Source: Gp6-AA40 sp036407095
GTDB taxonomy: Bacteria; Acidobacteriota; Vicinamibacteria; Vicinamibacterales; UBA2999
Direction of reading: 5' to 3'
NCBI GenBank assembly: GCA_036407095.1
Contig: DASWZV010000143.1
Span: 372,001-436,000 of the forward strand
DNA length: 64,000 nt
Part shown: positions 50,096 to 58,726 of the stretch, piece by piece
Layout: every line of letters begins with the position of its first letter
Position numbering within the stretch: the first letter of the stretch is position 1
Made by a program: the position numbers and the translations under genes
Notes under the pieces: model-generated
Seen by the model: only the letters and a program-made list of their open reading frames with translations
Told to the model about the DNA's origin: nothing
The model's database searches: none

Positions 50096-51049
50096 TTACG
50101 CCGGCAGCGCCGTCTCAATCGAATACGACATGTAGCTCTGATAGATCGCCGCGTGGATCTGCGCACACTGCCGATTGATGCTGGCCAGATACGCGTGCGG
50201 GCCGTCGTTCAGGATCTCGTCGACTTGTCCGTATTCGAGCGACGCGTTGAGGCGACCGGCCAGCCGCTCGGCGCGGCCACCGGCGCGCCGCCCGCTGTAG
50301 CCGGCCAGCGCGCGAAGCGCGCGCTCCAGCCTCGCCGCGGCGAAGCGGACCGATCGAGGGAACTCTTCGTTCAACATCAGGAACTCGGCCACGCGTTCCG
50401 CGCGCACTTCGGCGGTGTAGTACCGGCAGTACGCTTCGAGCGCCGAGCACGAGCGGAGCAACGCCACCCACGCGACCTGGTTGTGTGGCGGCGCTCCATC
50501 ACCGGTCTCGGTCCCTTCGGCGACGAAGCGATTGAGCAGCGCCGCGGTCGCGCCGGCGCGCTCCAGGTGCCGTCCGACCTGCAGATACTGCCACCCCTCG
50601 CCGTGCCCCATGGTCGCGTCGGTGATGCCTTGAAAGAGATGCACGCCTTCGATGACCGTCCGCGACGTGTAGTGCGTGCGGGCGCTCCACGCACCCTCTT
50701 CGCGCATCTGCCGCGCGCGCAGATACAGTTCATTGAGCTGCTGCCACATCGCCGTGCTGATCTCTTCACGGACCTGACGCGCGTTCTCGCGCGCGATGGT
50801 GATGCACGACACGACCGAGTTGCGGTTGGCGTTGTCGAACAGCGCCACGCCGGCCCGCGACACCGGATGGCTCTCGCTCTGATCGAGTCCGAGGCTCTGA
50901 TACAGACGATCGATCCCGGCCGCCTCTGCGCTCGCGCCCAGACCGAGGCCGTGATCGACCGCGACGTCGATGAGCCGCGCGGTGTGCTCCGCCCGTTCGA
51001 GGTACCGGCTGATCCAGTAGAGCGCGTCCGCGACGCGTGACAGCAGCAT
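50096..51049 (-). CDS. alpha-E domain protein
   Basis: A 317-residue all-helical protein starting MLLSRVADALYWISRYLERA, the hallmark of the alpha-E family, with ENTARLIDV-type continuation (AEHTARLIDVAVDHG). Later motifs: VISCITIARENARQVREEIS-like sequence, TRTVIEGVHLFQG-like sequence, and YLQVGRHLERAG. No catalytic residues are known. It always accompanies the circularly permuted ATP-grasp protein, here starting two bases after that gene's stop, so the two products probably form a complex. Confidence 0.94.
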   Translation of the reverse strand: MLLSRVADALYWISRYLERAEHTARLIDVAVDHGLGLGASAEAAGIDRLYQSLGLDQSESHPVSRAGVALFDNANRNSVVSCITIARENARQVREEISTAMWQQLNELYLRARQMREEGAWSARTHYTSRTVIEGVHLFQGITDATMGHGEGWQYLQVGRHLERAGATAALLNRFVAEGTETGDGAPPHNQVAWVALLRSCSALEAYCRYYTAEVRAERVAEFLMLNEEFPRSVRFAAARLERALRALAGYSGRRAGGRAERLAGRLNASLEYGQVDEILNDGPHAYLASINRQCAQIHAAIYQSYMSYSIETALPA

Positions 51050-51051
51050 GG

Positions 51052-52557
51052 TCAGTCCAGGAGAACCCAGGTGTCCTTGCTGCCGCCACCCTGTGAGGAG
51101 TTGACCACCAACGATCCCTTCCGAAGCGCCACGCGCGTGAGCCCGCCGGGGACGACCGTCACCCGATCGCCGTAGAGGACGTACGGTCGAAGATCGACGT
51201 GACGCGGCTCGATTGCGCCGTCGACGAAACACGCGGCGCGCGACAACGCGAGCGTCGGCTGCGCGATGAAATTCCGTGGGTCCGCCAGGATGCGATCGCG
51301 GAACTCCTGGCGTTGACTCTGCGTGCTGTGCGGGCCGACCAGCATGCCGTAGCCACCTGATTCCCCGACCGCCTTGACGACCACCTCGTCGAGGTGCTCG
51401 AGCACGTAGGCGCGATCGGACGCGTTGCCCAGCAGGTAGGTCTGCACATTCGGCAGAATCGGTTCCTCGGAGAGATAGAACCGGATGATCGCCGGAATAT
51501 ACGCGTACAACGCCTTGTCGTCGGCCACGCCGGTCCCGATCGCATTCGCGAGCGACACGTTGCCGGCGCGATACGCGTTCAGCAGACCGGCGACACCGAG
51601 ATGCGAATCGGTGCGGAACGCGAGCGGATCGAGGAAGTCGTCGTCGACGCGGCGGTAGATCACGTCGACGCGCCGGAGCCCGGACGTCGTGCGCATGTAC
51701 ACGATGTTGGCGTGGACGAGCAGGTCGCGCCCCTCGACCAGCGGGATGCCCATCTCGCGCGCCAGGAAGGCGTGCTCGAAATACGCGGAGTTGCCCACAC
51801 CCGGCGTGAGCACCACGATCGTCGGCTCGGACCTGCTCGGCGGAGCGAGCGCACGCAGCGTGGCGAGCAGCGCCTGTCCGTAATGCGCAATCGGTTTGAC
51901 GTTGTAGCGGTTGAAGAGGCCGGGAAAGACACGCTTGGTGACGTCGCGGTTGGCGAGCATGTAGGACACGCCGCTCGGCACACGCAGGTTGTCTTCCAGC
52001 ACGACGAACCGGCCGTCTTCCAGCCGAACGAGGTCGGTGCCCGCAATCGAGACGTAGATGTCCTTGTGAACGTGGACGCCGCGCATCTCACGGCGGTAGT
52101 GGCGGCAGCTGTACGCGAGCTCACGAGGGACGACCCCTTCCGCGAGGATGCGTCCGTCGTGATAGAGGTCCTTCAGAAACAGGTTGATCGCCTGCAGACG
52201 TTGGGCGAGGCCGCGCTCGAGCGTGTCCCATTCGGCGGCGGTGAGAATCCGCGGCAGCAGGTCGAAGGGGAAGATGCGCTCCGTGCCTTGCTCATCGCCG
52301 TAGACGGTAAACGTGATGCCTTGTGTCAGAAACGCGCGATCGGCGTCGAGCTGGCGGCGTCGCAGTTCGTCGGGAGAGACACCAGTCAGCTCGTCGACGA
52401 GAGCCCGGTAATGCGGATGCGGCCGGGCGGCGCGGTCGAACATCTCGTCGAACGCCCGGTCGAGCGCGTAGTTCGCAAAGAGGGCGCCGGGTAGCGGCGC
52501 TCCGGTCCGGGCCACGCCGGACGAGGCGGCCGGCATCGAGGAAGACGAACCGCCCAC
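51052..52557 (-). CDS. circularly permuted ATP-grasp type 2 protein
   Basis: A 501-residue predicted ligase. Family features: NYALDRAFDEMFD near the start, RRQLDADRAFLTQGITFTVY, PRELAYSCRHYRREMRGV, EDGRFVVLEDNLRVPSGVSY (nucleotide/metal acidic residues), VVLTPGVGNSAYFEH, VVVKAVGESGGYGMLVGP and the C-terminal VDLRPYVLYG-VVPGGLTRVAL and NSSQGGGSKDTWVL. ATP-grasp enzymes form amide bonds through acyl phosphates. Start is GTG 52557 or ATG 52536. It leads the operon with alpha-E and transglutaminase genes, so a peptide ligation role is inferred. Confidence 0.94.
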   Translation of the reverse strand: MGGSSSSMPAASSGVARTGAPLPGALFANYALDRAFDEMFDRAARPHPHYRALVDELTGVSPDELRRRQLDADRAFLTQGITFTVYGDEQGTERIFPFDLLPRILTAAEWDTLERGLAQRLQAINLFLKDLYHDGRILAEGVVPRELAYSCRHYRREMRGVHVHKDIYVSIAGTDLVRLEDGRFVVLEDNLRVPSGVSYMLANRDVTKRVFPGLFNRYNVKPIAHYGQALLATLRALAPPSRSEPTIVVLTPGVGNSAYFEHAFLAREMGIPLVEGRDLLVHANIVYMRTTSGLRRVDVIYRRVDDDFLDPLAFRTDSHLGVAGLLNAYRAGNVSLANAIGTGVADDKALYAYIPAIIRFYLSEEPILPNVQTYLLGNASDRAYVLEHLDEVVVKAVGESGGYGMLVGPHSTQSQRQEFRDRILADPRNFIAQPTLALSRAACFVDGAIEPRHVDLRPYVLYGDRVTVVPGGLTRVALRKGSLVVNSSQGGGSKDTWVLLD

Positions 52558-52563
52558 AGGTCG

Positions 52564-52842
52564 TCACTCGGGCCGGACAGATTTGTTGTTCTTCAGATCC
52601 AGTCTGACAGAAACGTGCTGCTGGTCGGGCTCGCGCCATTCGCGAAGGTCCGCGCCGGTCCGAACGATCGTGCGCCGCGCCGTCCACTTCAGGAACCCGG
52701 CGTCGACGAGGGTATCGATCACGAAGCGGCAATCGTCCATCCCAATCGTCCAGAGACGAACGGCCTGGGGCAGCGTCAACTCCAGACCGGGCATCTCCAT
52801 GAAATCGGCTCGAACGCGATCCACGACAACAGCGAAGCTCAT
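52564..52842 (-). CDS. small hypothetical winged-helix-like protein
   Basis: A 92-residue protein. ATG 52842 is chosen since upstream codons read poorly. The middle MPGLELTLPQAVRLWTIGMD, then CRFVIDTLVDAGFLKWTARR, looks like a three-helix winged-helix: 'L-LT-QA-RLW-l---C--vl--Lv-aGFL' is a pattern I have seen in many unannotated small proteobacterial and acidobacterial proteins. It could be a regulator. It is the first gene of the ATP-grasp operon (six bases upstream of GTG 52557). Confidence 0.6.
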   Translation of the reverse strand: MSFAVVVDRVRADFMEMPGLELTLPQAVRLWTIGMDDCRFVIDTLVDAGFLKWTARRTIVRTGADLREWREPDQQHVSVRLDLKNNKSVRPE

Positions 52843-53088
52843 GACCCAATCAACAGCAACCTCCGATCCAAGTGCGCGACGGGACGCAGTCGCGCGATTT
52901 CCCGAGCAATCCATCGAACCGCGCGGTTCGCACGAACCCCCAATTCAAACGTTCATGTATGAGGAGGCGAGTACGCCTACGTGATTGTCTGAATCTGCCG
53001 GCATGCCCCGACTGCCGACCGCCACGAACGTGCGAACCGTCGAGGCAGCGTTCTTGCTACGCCCGCGTCCACACCCCGGGAGGACATC

Positions 53089-55755
53089 GTGACTACCGAA
53101 TCCTCGACCGTCTCCAGCGTGGAGCCGGCGTCGCCGCTCTGGACGCTCGAAGAAATCAGCCTGCTCGTCTCGCGCAGCGGCAACCCCGCAGAGACGCTCA
53201 CCAACATCGCCACCGTGATCCGCCAGCGGTTCTCCACCGACGTGTGCTCGGTCTATCTGCTCGAGCCCGATCGCGCGAACCTGGTGCTCGCGGCCACCGT
53301 CGGTCTTCGGCCTGAAAGCGTCGGCCAGGTGCGGATGCACGTGACAGAAGGCCTGGCCGGCCTCGTGGCCGAGCAGGTGCGGCCCGTCGTCGTGGCCGAC
53401 GCCACGTCGCATCCGCGGTTCAAGTACTTCCGCAACAGCGGCGAAGATCCCTATCGCACGTTCGTCGGGGTGCCGGTGATGGAGCACGGCGTGCTGCAGG
53501 GCGTGCTCGTGGTCCAGACGTGCGAGCCGCGTACGTTCGTCGAAGACGACGTGCGGCTGCTGGCGGCGGCCGGAGCGCAGCTCGCGCCGCTCGTCAGCGA
53601 GGCGCGGACGGTCGGGCAGTTCGTCGCGCCGGTGCATCAGCGGCTCGCAGCGCTGACGCGCAACCTGTGGTGGAGCTGGGATCCCGACAGCGTCAGCCTG
53701 TTTCGCGATCTCGATCCCCTGCTCTGGCAGACATGCGGACACAATCCGATCGCGATGCTCCAGCAGATCGACGGTCATCAGCTCGAGCAGCGCGTCGTGC
53801 AGATGGCGCTGCATGGACGGATCAATCATGCCTACCGCCGGATGCAGGAGTACCTGCGATCGAAGCACACCTGGGGCGCGCGTCATGCCAGCGTGCTCGG
53901 CGCGCGGCCGGTCGCGTACTTCTCGGCCGAGTTCGGGCTGCACGAATCGATGCCGATCTACTCGGGCGGCCTCGGCATCCTCGCTGGCGATCACCTGAAG
54001 AGCGCGTCCGACCTGGGCATCCCGCTCGTGGCCGTCGGTCTCTATTACGACCAGGGCTACTTCCGGCAGCGGCTCGATCGCGACGGGTGGCAGCACGAGG
54101 AGTACATCGACGTCGATCACCAGCTGCTGCCGATGCAGCCGGCGGTGCGCGATGGCGAGCCGGTGACGATCGAGATCTCGACGCGCACCGGTCACATCGC
54201 AGCGCGCGTCTGGCAGACGTCGGTCGGACGGACCACACTGCTGCTGCTCGATTCCAACGTCGACGGCAACAGCCCCGAAGACCGCGAGCTGACCGCGCGG
54301 CTGTACGGCGGCGATCAACGGGTGCGCATCAGGCAGGAGCTGCTGCTCGGGATCGGCGGGACGAAGGCGCTCGACGCCCTCGGGATTTCACCAGGCGTCA
54401 TTCATCTGAACGAAGGCCACAGCGCGTTTGCGGCGCTCGAGTTCGTCCATCGGCAGATGGAAACTGAAGGGATCGGTGTGGACGAGGCGATGCGACGCGT
54501 GGCGTCGCAGGTCGTCTTCACCACACACACGCCGGTGCCTGCGGGTCACGATCGATTCGATGCGGATCTGGTCGAGGAGCATCTCGGCCCGATTCGAGAC
54601 GCGCTCGGCCTGTCGCGTGACGCGTTCCTCACCCTCGGCCGCGTCAACCCGTACGATCAGCGCGAGGGCTTCTGCATGACGGTGCTGGCGCTCAAGTCGT
54701 GCCACCGCGCCAACGCCGTCTCGTCGCTGCACGGGCAGGTGTCGCGTGCGATGTGGATGCCGCTGTTTCCGGGCGTGCGCGCCGAGCAGATCCCGATCGG
54801 CCACGTCACCAACGGCGTGCACGTCAACACCTGGCTCGCGCCGCAGATGCAGCTCGTCTACGACCGCTATCTCGGTGCCAACTGGCTCGAGCGCAGCGGC
54901 GATCCGCTGTTGTGGGATGCGATCGAGGAGATCGACGACGGCGAGCTGTGGGAGACGCATCAGGCGCTCAAGGCCAGCCTCATCGAGGTGACGCGTCGGC
55001 GGCTCGTGACGCAGGCGGAGCGGCAGGGTGAGTCCGCTGCGCTCGTTGCACAGCTGCGGCGCGTGTTGAGCCGCGATGCGCTCACGATCGGCTTCGCGCG
55101 GCGGTTTGCAACGTATAAACGCGGCAACCTGCTGATGCAGGATCTCGAATCGCTCGCCTCGCTCCTCAATCATCCGCAGATGCCGGTTCAGCTGATCTTC
55201 GCGGGGAAGGCGCATCCGCTCGACGGACCGGGAAAAGCGGTGCTCCAGGAGGTGGCGCGGCTCTCGCGCGATCCGCGTTTCCTCGGCAAGATCGTGTTCA
55301 TCGAGGACTACGACATCGATGTCGGCCGTCATCTGGTGCAGGGCGTCGACGTGTGGTTGAACAACCCGCGCCGGCCGCTCGAAGCGTGCGGCACCAGCGG
55401 GCAGAAAGTCGTGCTGAACGGCGGGCTGAATCTGTCGGTGCTCGACGGCTGGTGGGCGGAGGCCTACGACGGTCAGAACGGCTTCGCGATCGGCCGCGGC
55501 GAAACCCACAGCAACACCCATGCACACGATGCTCGCGACGCCGACGCGCTCGTCCGCGTGCTGCTGAACGAGGTCGTGCCGCTCTACTACGACCGCGATC
55601 GCGACGGCCTCCCACGCGAGTGGATCGCGCGCATGAAGCGCGCGATCCGAACACTCGGGTGGCGCTTCAGCGCGCATCGGATGGTGATGGATTACGTGAT
55701 GAAGGCGTATATTCCCGCCGCGGGGGGCACGAGTAGCGACGTACGTGGGTTCTGA
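53089..55755 (+). CDS. glgP: GAF-domain / glycogen (alpha-glucan) phosphorylase fusion
   Basis: An 888-residue protein. Residues about 18-180 are a GAF domain of the PtsP type: STDVCSVYLLEPDRANLVLA, VTEGLAGLVAEQVRP, SHPRFKYFRNSGEDPYRTFV, GVPVMEHGVLQGVLVVQ. From about 185 a complete short-form alpha-glucan phosphorylase follows: RNLWWSWDPDSVSLFRDLDP, VAYFSAEFGLHESMPIYSGG, LNEGHSAF, TTHTPVPAGHDRF, RRFATYKRGNL and the PLP-lysine segment EACGTSGQKVVLNGGLNLSV. It releases glucose 1-phosphate from glycogen in the cytoplasm. The N-terminal GAF is unusual and suggests ligand control. GGAGG precedes GTG 53089. No other glycogen gene is nearby. Confidence 0.93.
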   Translation: MTTESSTVSSVEPASPLWTLEEISLLVSRSGNPAETLTNIATVIRQRFSTDVCSVYLLEPDRANLVLAATVGLRPESVGQVRMHVTEGLAGLVAEQVRPVVVADATSHPRFKYFRNSGEDPYRTFVGVPVMEHGVLQGVLVVQTCEPRTFVEDDVRLLAAAGAQLAPLVSEARTVGQFVAPVHQRLAALTRNLWWSWDPDSVSLFRDLDPLLWQTCGHNPIAMLQQIDGHQLEQRVVQMALHGRINHAYRRMQEYLRSKHTWGARHASVLGARPVAYFSAEFGLHESMPIYSGGLGILAGDHLKSASDLGIPLVAVGLYYDQGYFRQRLDRDGWQHEEYIDVDHQLLPMQPAVRDGEPVTIEISTRTGHIAARVWQTSVGRTTLLLLDSNVDGNSPEDRELTARLYGGDQRVRIRQELLLGIGGTKALDALGISPGVIHLNEGHSAFAALEFVHRQMETEGIGVDEAMRRVASQVVFTTHTPVPAGHDRFDADLVEEHLGPIRDALGLSRDAFLTLGRVNPYDQREGFCMTVLALKSCHRANAVSSLHGQVSRAMWMPLFPGVRAEQIPIGHVTNGVHVNTWLAPQMQLVYDRYLGANWLERSGDPLLWDAIEEIDDGELWETHQALKASLIEVTRRRLVTQAERQGESAALVAQLRRVLSRDALTIGFARRFATYKRGNLLMQDLESLASLLNHPQMPVQLIFAGKAHPLDGPGKAVLQEVARLSRDPRFLGKIVFIEDYDIDVGRHLVQGVDVWLNNPRRPLEACGTSGQKVVLNGGLNLSVLDGWWAEAYDGQNGFAIGRGETHSNTHAHDARDADALVRVLLNEVVPLYYDRDRDGLPREWIARMKRAIRTLGWRFSAHRMVMDYVMKAYIPAAGGTSSDVRGF

Positions 55756-55758
55756 AGG

Positions 55759-55864
55759 ACTCAGGAAGCAGGAATCAGGAAGCAGTTCTGGGCCAGCCTG
55801 GAGCCTTCAGGGCTGAGGCCTCAGGCCTGGCCCACGCCTGAATCCTGATTCCTGATTCCTGAGT
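55759..55864. repeat. GAATCAGG-word inverted repeat
   Basis: Left: CTCAGGAAGCAGGAATCAGG (55759-55780). Right: CTGAATCCTGATTCCTGATT and CCTGAGTCC (55840-55868). The spacer pairs as CTGGGCCAGCC/GGCCTGGCCCA with AGCCTTCAGGGCTGAGGCCTCAGGCC palindromes in parts. It starts at the phosphorylase stop. Confidence 0.75.
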
Positions 55865-55884
55865 CCTTCCGGTACGATAGCCAC

Positions 55885-56418
55885 ATGCATCCCCACCTCG
55901 AACAGGTCTTCGCTCGTCTCGATCGATCCCGTGCGGCGCTGCGGGCGGCGGTCGAGACCGTGCCGGCCGGCGCTCGAGCGACGCGGCCCGCGGCCGAACG
56001 CTGGTCGGCGGCCGAGGTCGTCGAACACCTCTCGATGGTGGAGCGGATCTTCGGCGAGCGGATCGTCAACGCGCTGCGGGCGCGTGTCCCGGAGCTGGCT
56101 CCCGAAACCGCGGAGCGCACGAGCCTGCCGGATCCGATCGAAGCGCGCATGGCCGACCGTGTGAACAAACGCAACGCCCCCGACACGGCGCGTCCGACGG
56201 GGACGCTCGCATGGAACGACGCGCTCGCCATCGTCGAACAGGGACATGCCCGCCTTCGCTCGTTCGTGAGCGGCGCCGATGGCCTGGCGTTGAGCCAGGT
56301 GACGCTGGACCATGCGTTCTTCGGCACGCTGACGGTGTATCAGTGGATCGAGTTGATAGCGGCGCACGAAGCCCGTCACACCGACCAGATCAAGGAGATC
56401 GCCGTCGCGCTCGCGTGA
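55885..56418 (+). CDS. DinB family protein
   Basis: A 177-residue protein of the DinB_2 type. PAAERWSAAEVVEHLSMVER contains the first conserved His (EHL), and IAAHEARHTDQIKEIA the last two (H-xx-RH). Such bundles bind a divalent metal; some transfer thiols. TACGATAG (55873-55880) lies five bases before the ATG and there is no Shine-Dalgarno, so the message may be leaderless. The stop overlaps the next ATG (TGATG), so it is co-translated with the ABC ATPase gene. Confidence 0.88.
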   Translation: MHPHLEQVFARLDRSRAALRAAVETVPAGARATRPAAERWSAAEVVEHLSMVERIFGERIVNALRARVPELAPETAERTSLPDPIEARMADRVNKRNAPDTARPTGTLAWNDALAIVEQGHARLRSFVSGADGLALSQVTLDHAFFGTLTVYQWIELIAAHEARHTDQIKEIAVALA

Positions 56419-57224
56419 TGACTCCGGTTCTCGAACTCACGCACGCGACGTTCGTCCGAGGGCGGACGCGTGCGCTCGATGATGTCTCGCTCAAGATTGG
56501 CGGCGGCGAGCATACCGTCATCCTTGGTCCGAATGGCGCCGGGAAGACGTCGCTCATCCGGCTGCTGACGCTCGAGGATCGCCCGCGCGCGCTCGACAAC
56601 GGCACATCGCCACTGATGATTTTCGGACGCGATCGCTGGGACGTGGGCGAGCTGCGCACGCGGCTTGGTGTTGTCACCGGCGAGCTCGATGCGGGCTTTG
56701 GCCACAGCACGTCGAGAGGACGCGTGTCAGGCGCCGACGCGGCGCTCTCGGGTCTGCTCGGCAGCCAGGGTGTGTTTGCGCATCACGACGTTACAGCGGA
56801 GATGCGCGAGCAGGCCGATCTGGCGCTGATGCGTGTCGAGGCGCCGCATCTTGCGGCGAAGCCGCTCAACGAGATGTCAGCGGGGGAGCGTCGTCGCGTG
56901 CTCATCGCGCGAGCGCTCGTCTCGAATCCCGAGGCGCTCGTGCTCGACGAGCCGACCACCGGACTCGACCTCGTCGCGCGTCACCGGTTCATGGAAACCG
57001 TGCGCCGCCTCGCGCGCGAGGGGACGACGATCATCCTGGTGACGCATCACGTCGACGAAATCATTCCCGAGACGCGTCGCGTGGTCCTGCTCCGCAACGG
57101 CCGGGTCGCGTTCGATGGCCGTCCTGATGAAGCGATCACGCCGGCTCGCTTGAGCGACCTATTTGGAGCGAAGATGGTCGTAGAGCGTGCTGGCGACTAT
57201 TACCAGGTGCGGGTGGTTCGTTAG
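56418..57224 (+). CDS. ABC transporter ATP-binding protein
   Basis: A 268-residue ATPase. Walker A GPNGAGKT (37-44), signature MSAGERRRVLIARAL, Walker B EALVLDEPTTGLD, H-loop IILVTHHVDEIIPE. The MSAGERRR signature and the HHVDEI continuation are typical of ModF/YbbL-like or iron-sulfur-related soluble ATPases rather than of ABC-2 exporters. No permease is adjacent, so it may act with a distant partner or have a soluble role. It overlaps the DinB stop by one base and is followed by a class V aminotransferase. Confidence 0.9.
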   Translation: MTPVLELTHATFVRGRTRALDDVSLKIGGGEHTVILGPNGAGKTSLIRLLTLEDRPRALDNGTSPLMIFGRDRWDVGELRTRLGVVTGELDAGFGHSTSRGRVSGADAALSGLLGSQGVFAHHDVTAEMREQADLALMRVEAPHLAAKPLNEMSAGERRRVLIARALVSNPEALVLDEPTTGLDLVARHRFMETVRRLAREGTTIILVTHHVDEIIPETRRVVLLRNGRVAFDGRPDEAITPARLSDLFGAKMVVERAGDYYQVRVVR

Positions 57225-57272
57225 TCCTTGGTCCTTGGTACTAAGGACCAAGAACCAAGCACCAAGGACCAA
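57222..57272. repeat. ACCAAGG-word hairpin overlapping the next gene's leader
   Basis: GTCCTTGGTCCTTGGTA (57226-57242) faces CTAAGGACCAAG, AACCAAGC and ACCAAGGACC (57243-57270). It occupies the whole gap between the ABC stop and ATG 57273, so it would form in the message immediately before the start codon and there is no separate Shine-Dalgarno. Confidence 0.75.
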
Positions 57273-58724
57273 ATGTACGAGCACTTCCTCGCCGAGTATC
57301 CCGAGTATCGTGCGACGGCTCACCTCGATGCGCTGCGGAGATCGGAGTATGCGCGCCTCGATGCGCAGGGCGTCGTCTATCTCGACTACACCGGTGCGAG
57401 CCTGCACGCCGACTCGCAGATCCGGCAGCACGCCGAGCTCCTCTCGGCGCACATCCTCGGCAATCCGCATTCGGCCAGTCCCGCCTCGTCCCGGACCACG
57501 AGCTTCGTCGAAGGCACGCGGCGCGCGGTGCTGCAGTGGTTCAACGCGCGCGACTACACCGCGATCTTCACGCTCAACGCCTCGGGCGCGCTCAAGCATG
57601 TCGGCGAGTCGTATGCGTTCGCACCGGGTGGACGACTGCTGCTCTCGGCCGACAATCACAACTCGGTGAACGGCATTCGCGAGTTCGCGCGGGCGCACGG
57701 CGCCGCGGTCGCCTACGCGCCGATCACGGTGCCCGAACTCCGCCTCGACGCCCATCGCCTCGAGGCGATGCTCGAAGAAGCCGACCGCGCGAAGCCGAAC
57801 CTCTTCGCGTTTCCCGCGCAGTCGAACTTCACTGGTGTGCAGCATCCGCTCGAGCTCGTGCAGCTCGCGCACGATCGCGGATGGGACGTGCTGCTCGATG
57901 CGGCCGCGTTCGTGCCGACCAACCGGCTCGACCTGCAGCTGGTGCGTCCCGCCTTCGTGAGCGTCTCGTTCTACAAGATGTTCGGCTATCCCACGGGCGT
58001 GGGATGCCTGCTGGTGAGAAACGATTCGCTCGCGCAGCTTCACCGGCCGTGGTTCGCCGGAGGCACCGTCAACTTTGCGACCGTCGGCGGGCGTCGTCAT
58101 GTGCTCTCGCGTGGCGAAGCCGGCTTCGAGGACGGCACGCTCAACTACCTCTCGATCGCCGCCGTCGAGATCGGGCTGCGTCATCTCGCATCGGCAGGCA
58201 TCGACGCGATCCACACCCGGGTGATGTGTCTCACCGGCTGGCTGCTCTCGCGTCTCGTGAAGCTCTGTCACTCGAACGGCCGGCCGATGGTGCGCATCTA
58301 CGGCCCGATCACGACCGCTGGCCGCGGCGGCATCGTGACGATGAACTTCTACGATCCAGCGGGTCATCTCGTGGACTATCGCCGCGTCGAGGAGCTGGCA
58401 GGCGATCAGGGCATCTCGCTCCGCACCGGCTGCTTCTGCAATCCCGGCCCGGGAGAAGCCGCCGAGGACATCACCGAAGAGGACATCGTCGCGGGACTCG
58501 CGGCCAATCCGGATCTGACGCTGCCGCTCTTTCTGCAGATGATCACGCACCGCGGCGGCAAGAGCGCCGGCGCCATCCGCGTGTCGTTCGGCATCGCCAG
58601 CACGTTTGCCGATGCACAGCGTTTCTACGAGTTCGCGGCGTCGCTGCGGGATCAGACGCGGTTGACGATCGGGGAAGCGACGTTCGATATCGAATCGTGC
58701 CGAATCATCCGAGATGGATCTTGA
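57273..58724 (+). CDS. class V aminotransferase of molybdenum-cofactor-sulfurase type
   Basis: A 483-residue PLP enzyme. Lys235 in VSFYKMFGYPTGVGCLL is the Schiff-base lysine in the MoCo-sulfurase-specific context (SFYKMFGYPTG). LDYTGASLHADSQI, GNPHSASPASSRT, DNHNSVNGIREFA and SNFTGVQHPL are further family blocks. Cys387 or Cys389 (RTGCFCNPG) would carry the persulfide. Eukaryotic MoCo sulfurase adds a C-terminal MOSC domain, absent here. It may sulfurate the cofactor of the XDH-type enzyme at 27915-30640, but the genes are far apart. ATG 57273 is chosen as the domain start. Confidence 0.88.
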   Translation: MYEHFLAEYPEYRATAHLDALRRSEYARLDAQGVVYLDYTGASLHADSQIRQHAELLSAHILGNPHSASPASSRTTSFVEGTRRAVLQWFNARDYTAIFTLNASGALKHVGESYAFAPGGRLLLSADNHNSVNGIREFARAHGAAVAYAPITVPELRLDAHRLEAMLEEADRAKPNLFAFPAQSNFTGVQHPLELVQLAHDRGWDVLLDAAAFVPTNRLDLQLVRPAFVSVSFYKMFGYPTGVGCLLVRNDSLAQLHRPWFAGGTVNFATVGGRRHVLSRGEAGFEDGTLNYLSIAAVEIGLRHLASAGIDAIHTRVMCLTGWLLSRLVKLCHSNGRPMVRIYGPITTAGRGGIVTMNFYDPAGHLVDYRRVEELAGDQGISLRTGCFCNPGPGEAAEDITEEDIVAGLAANPDLTLPLFLQMITHRGGKSAGAIRVSFGIASTFADAQRFYEFAASLRDQTRLTIGEATFDIESCRIIRDGS

Positions 58725-58726
58725 GG

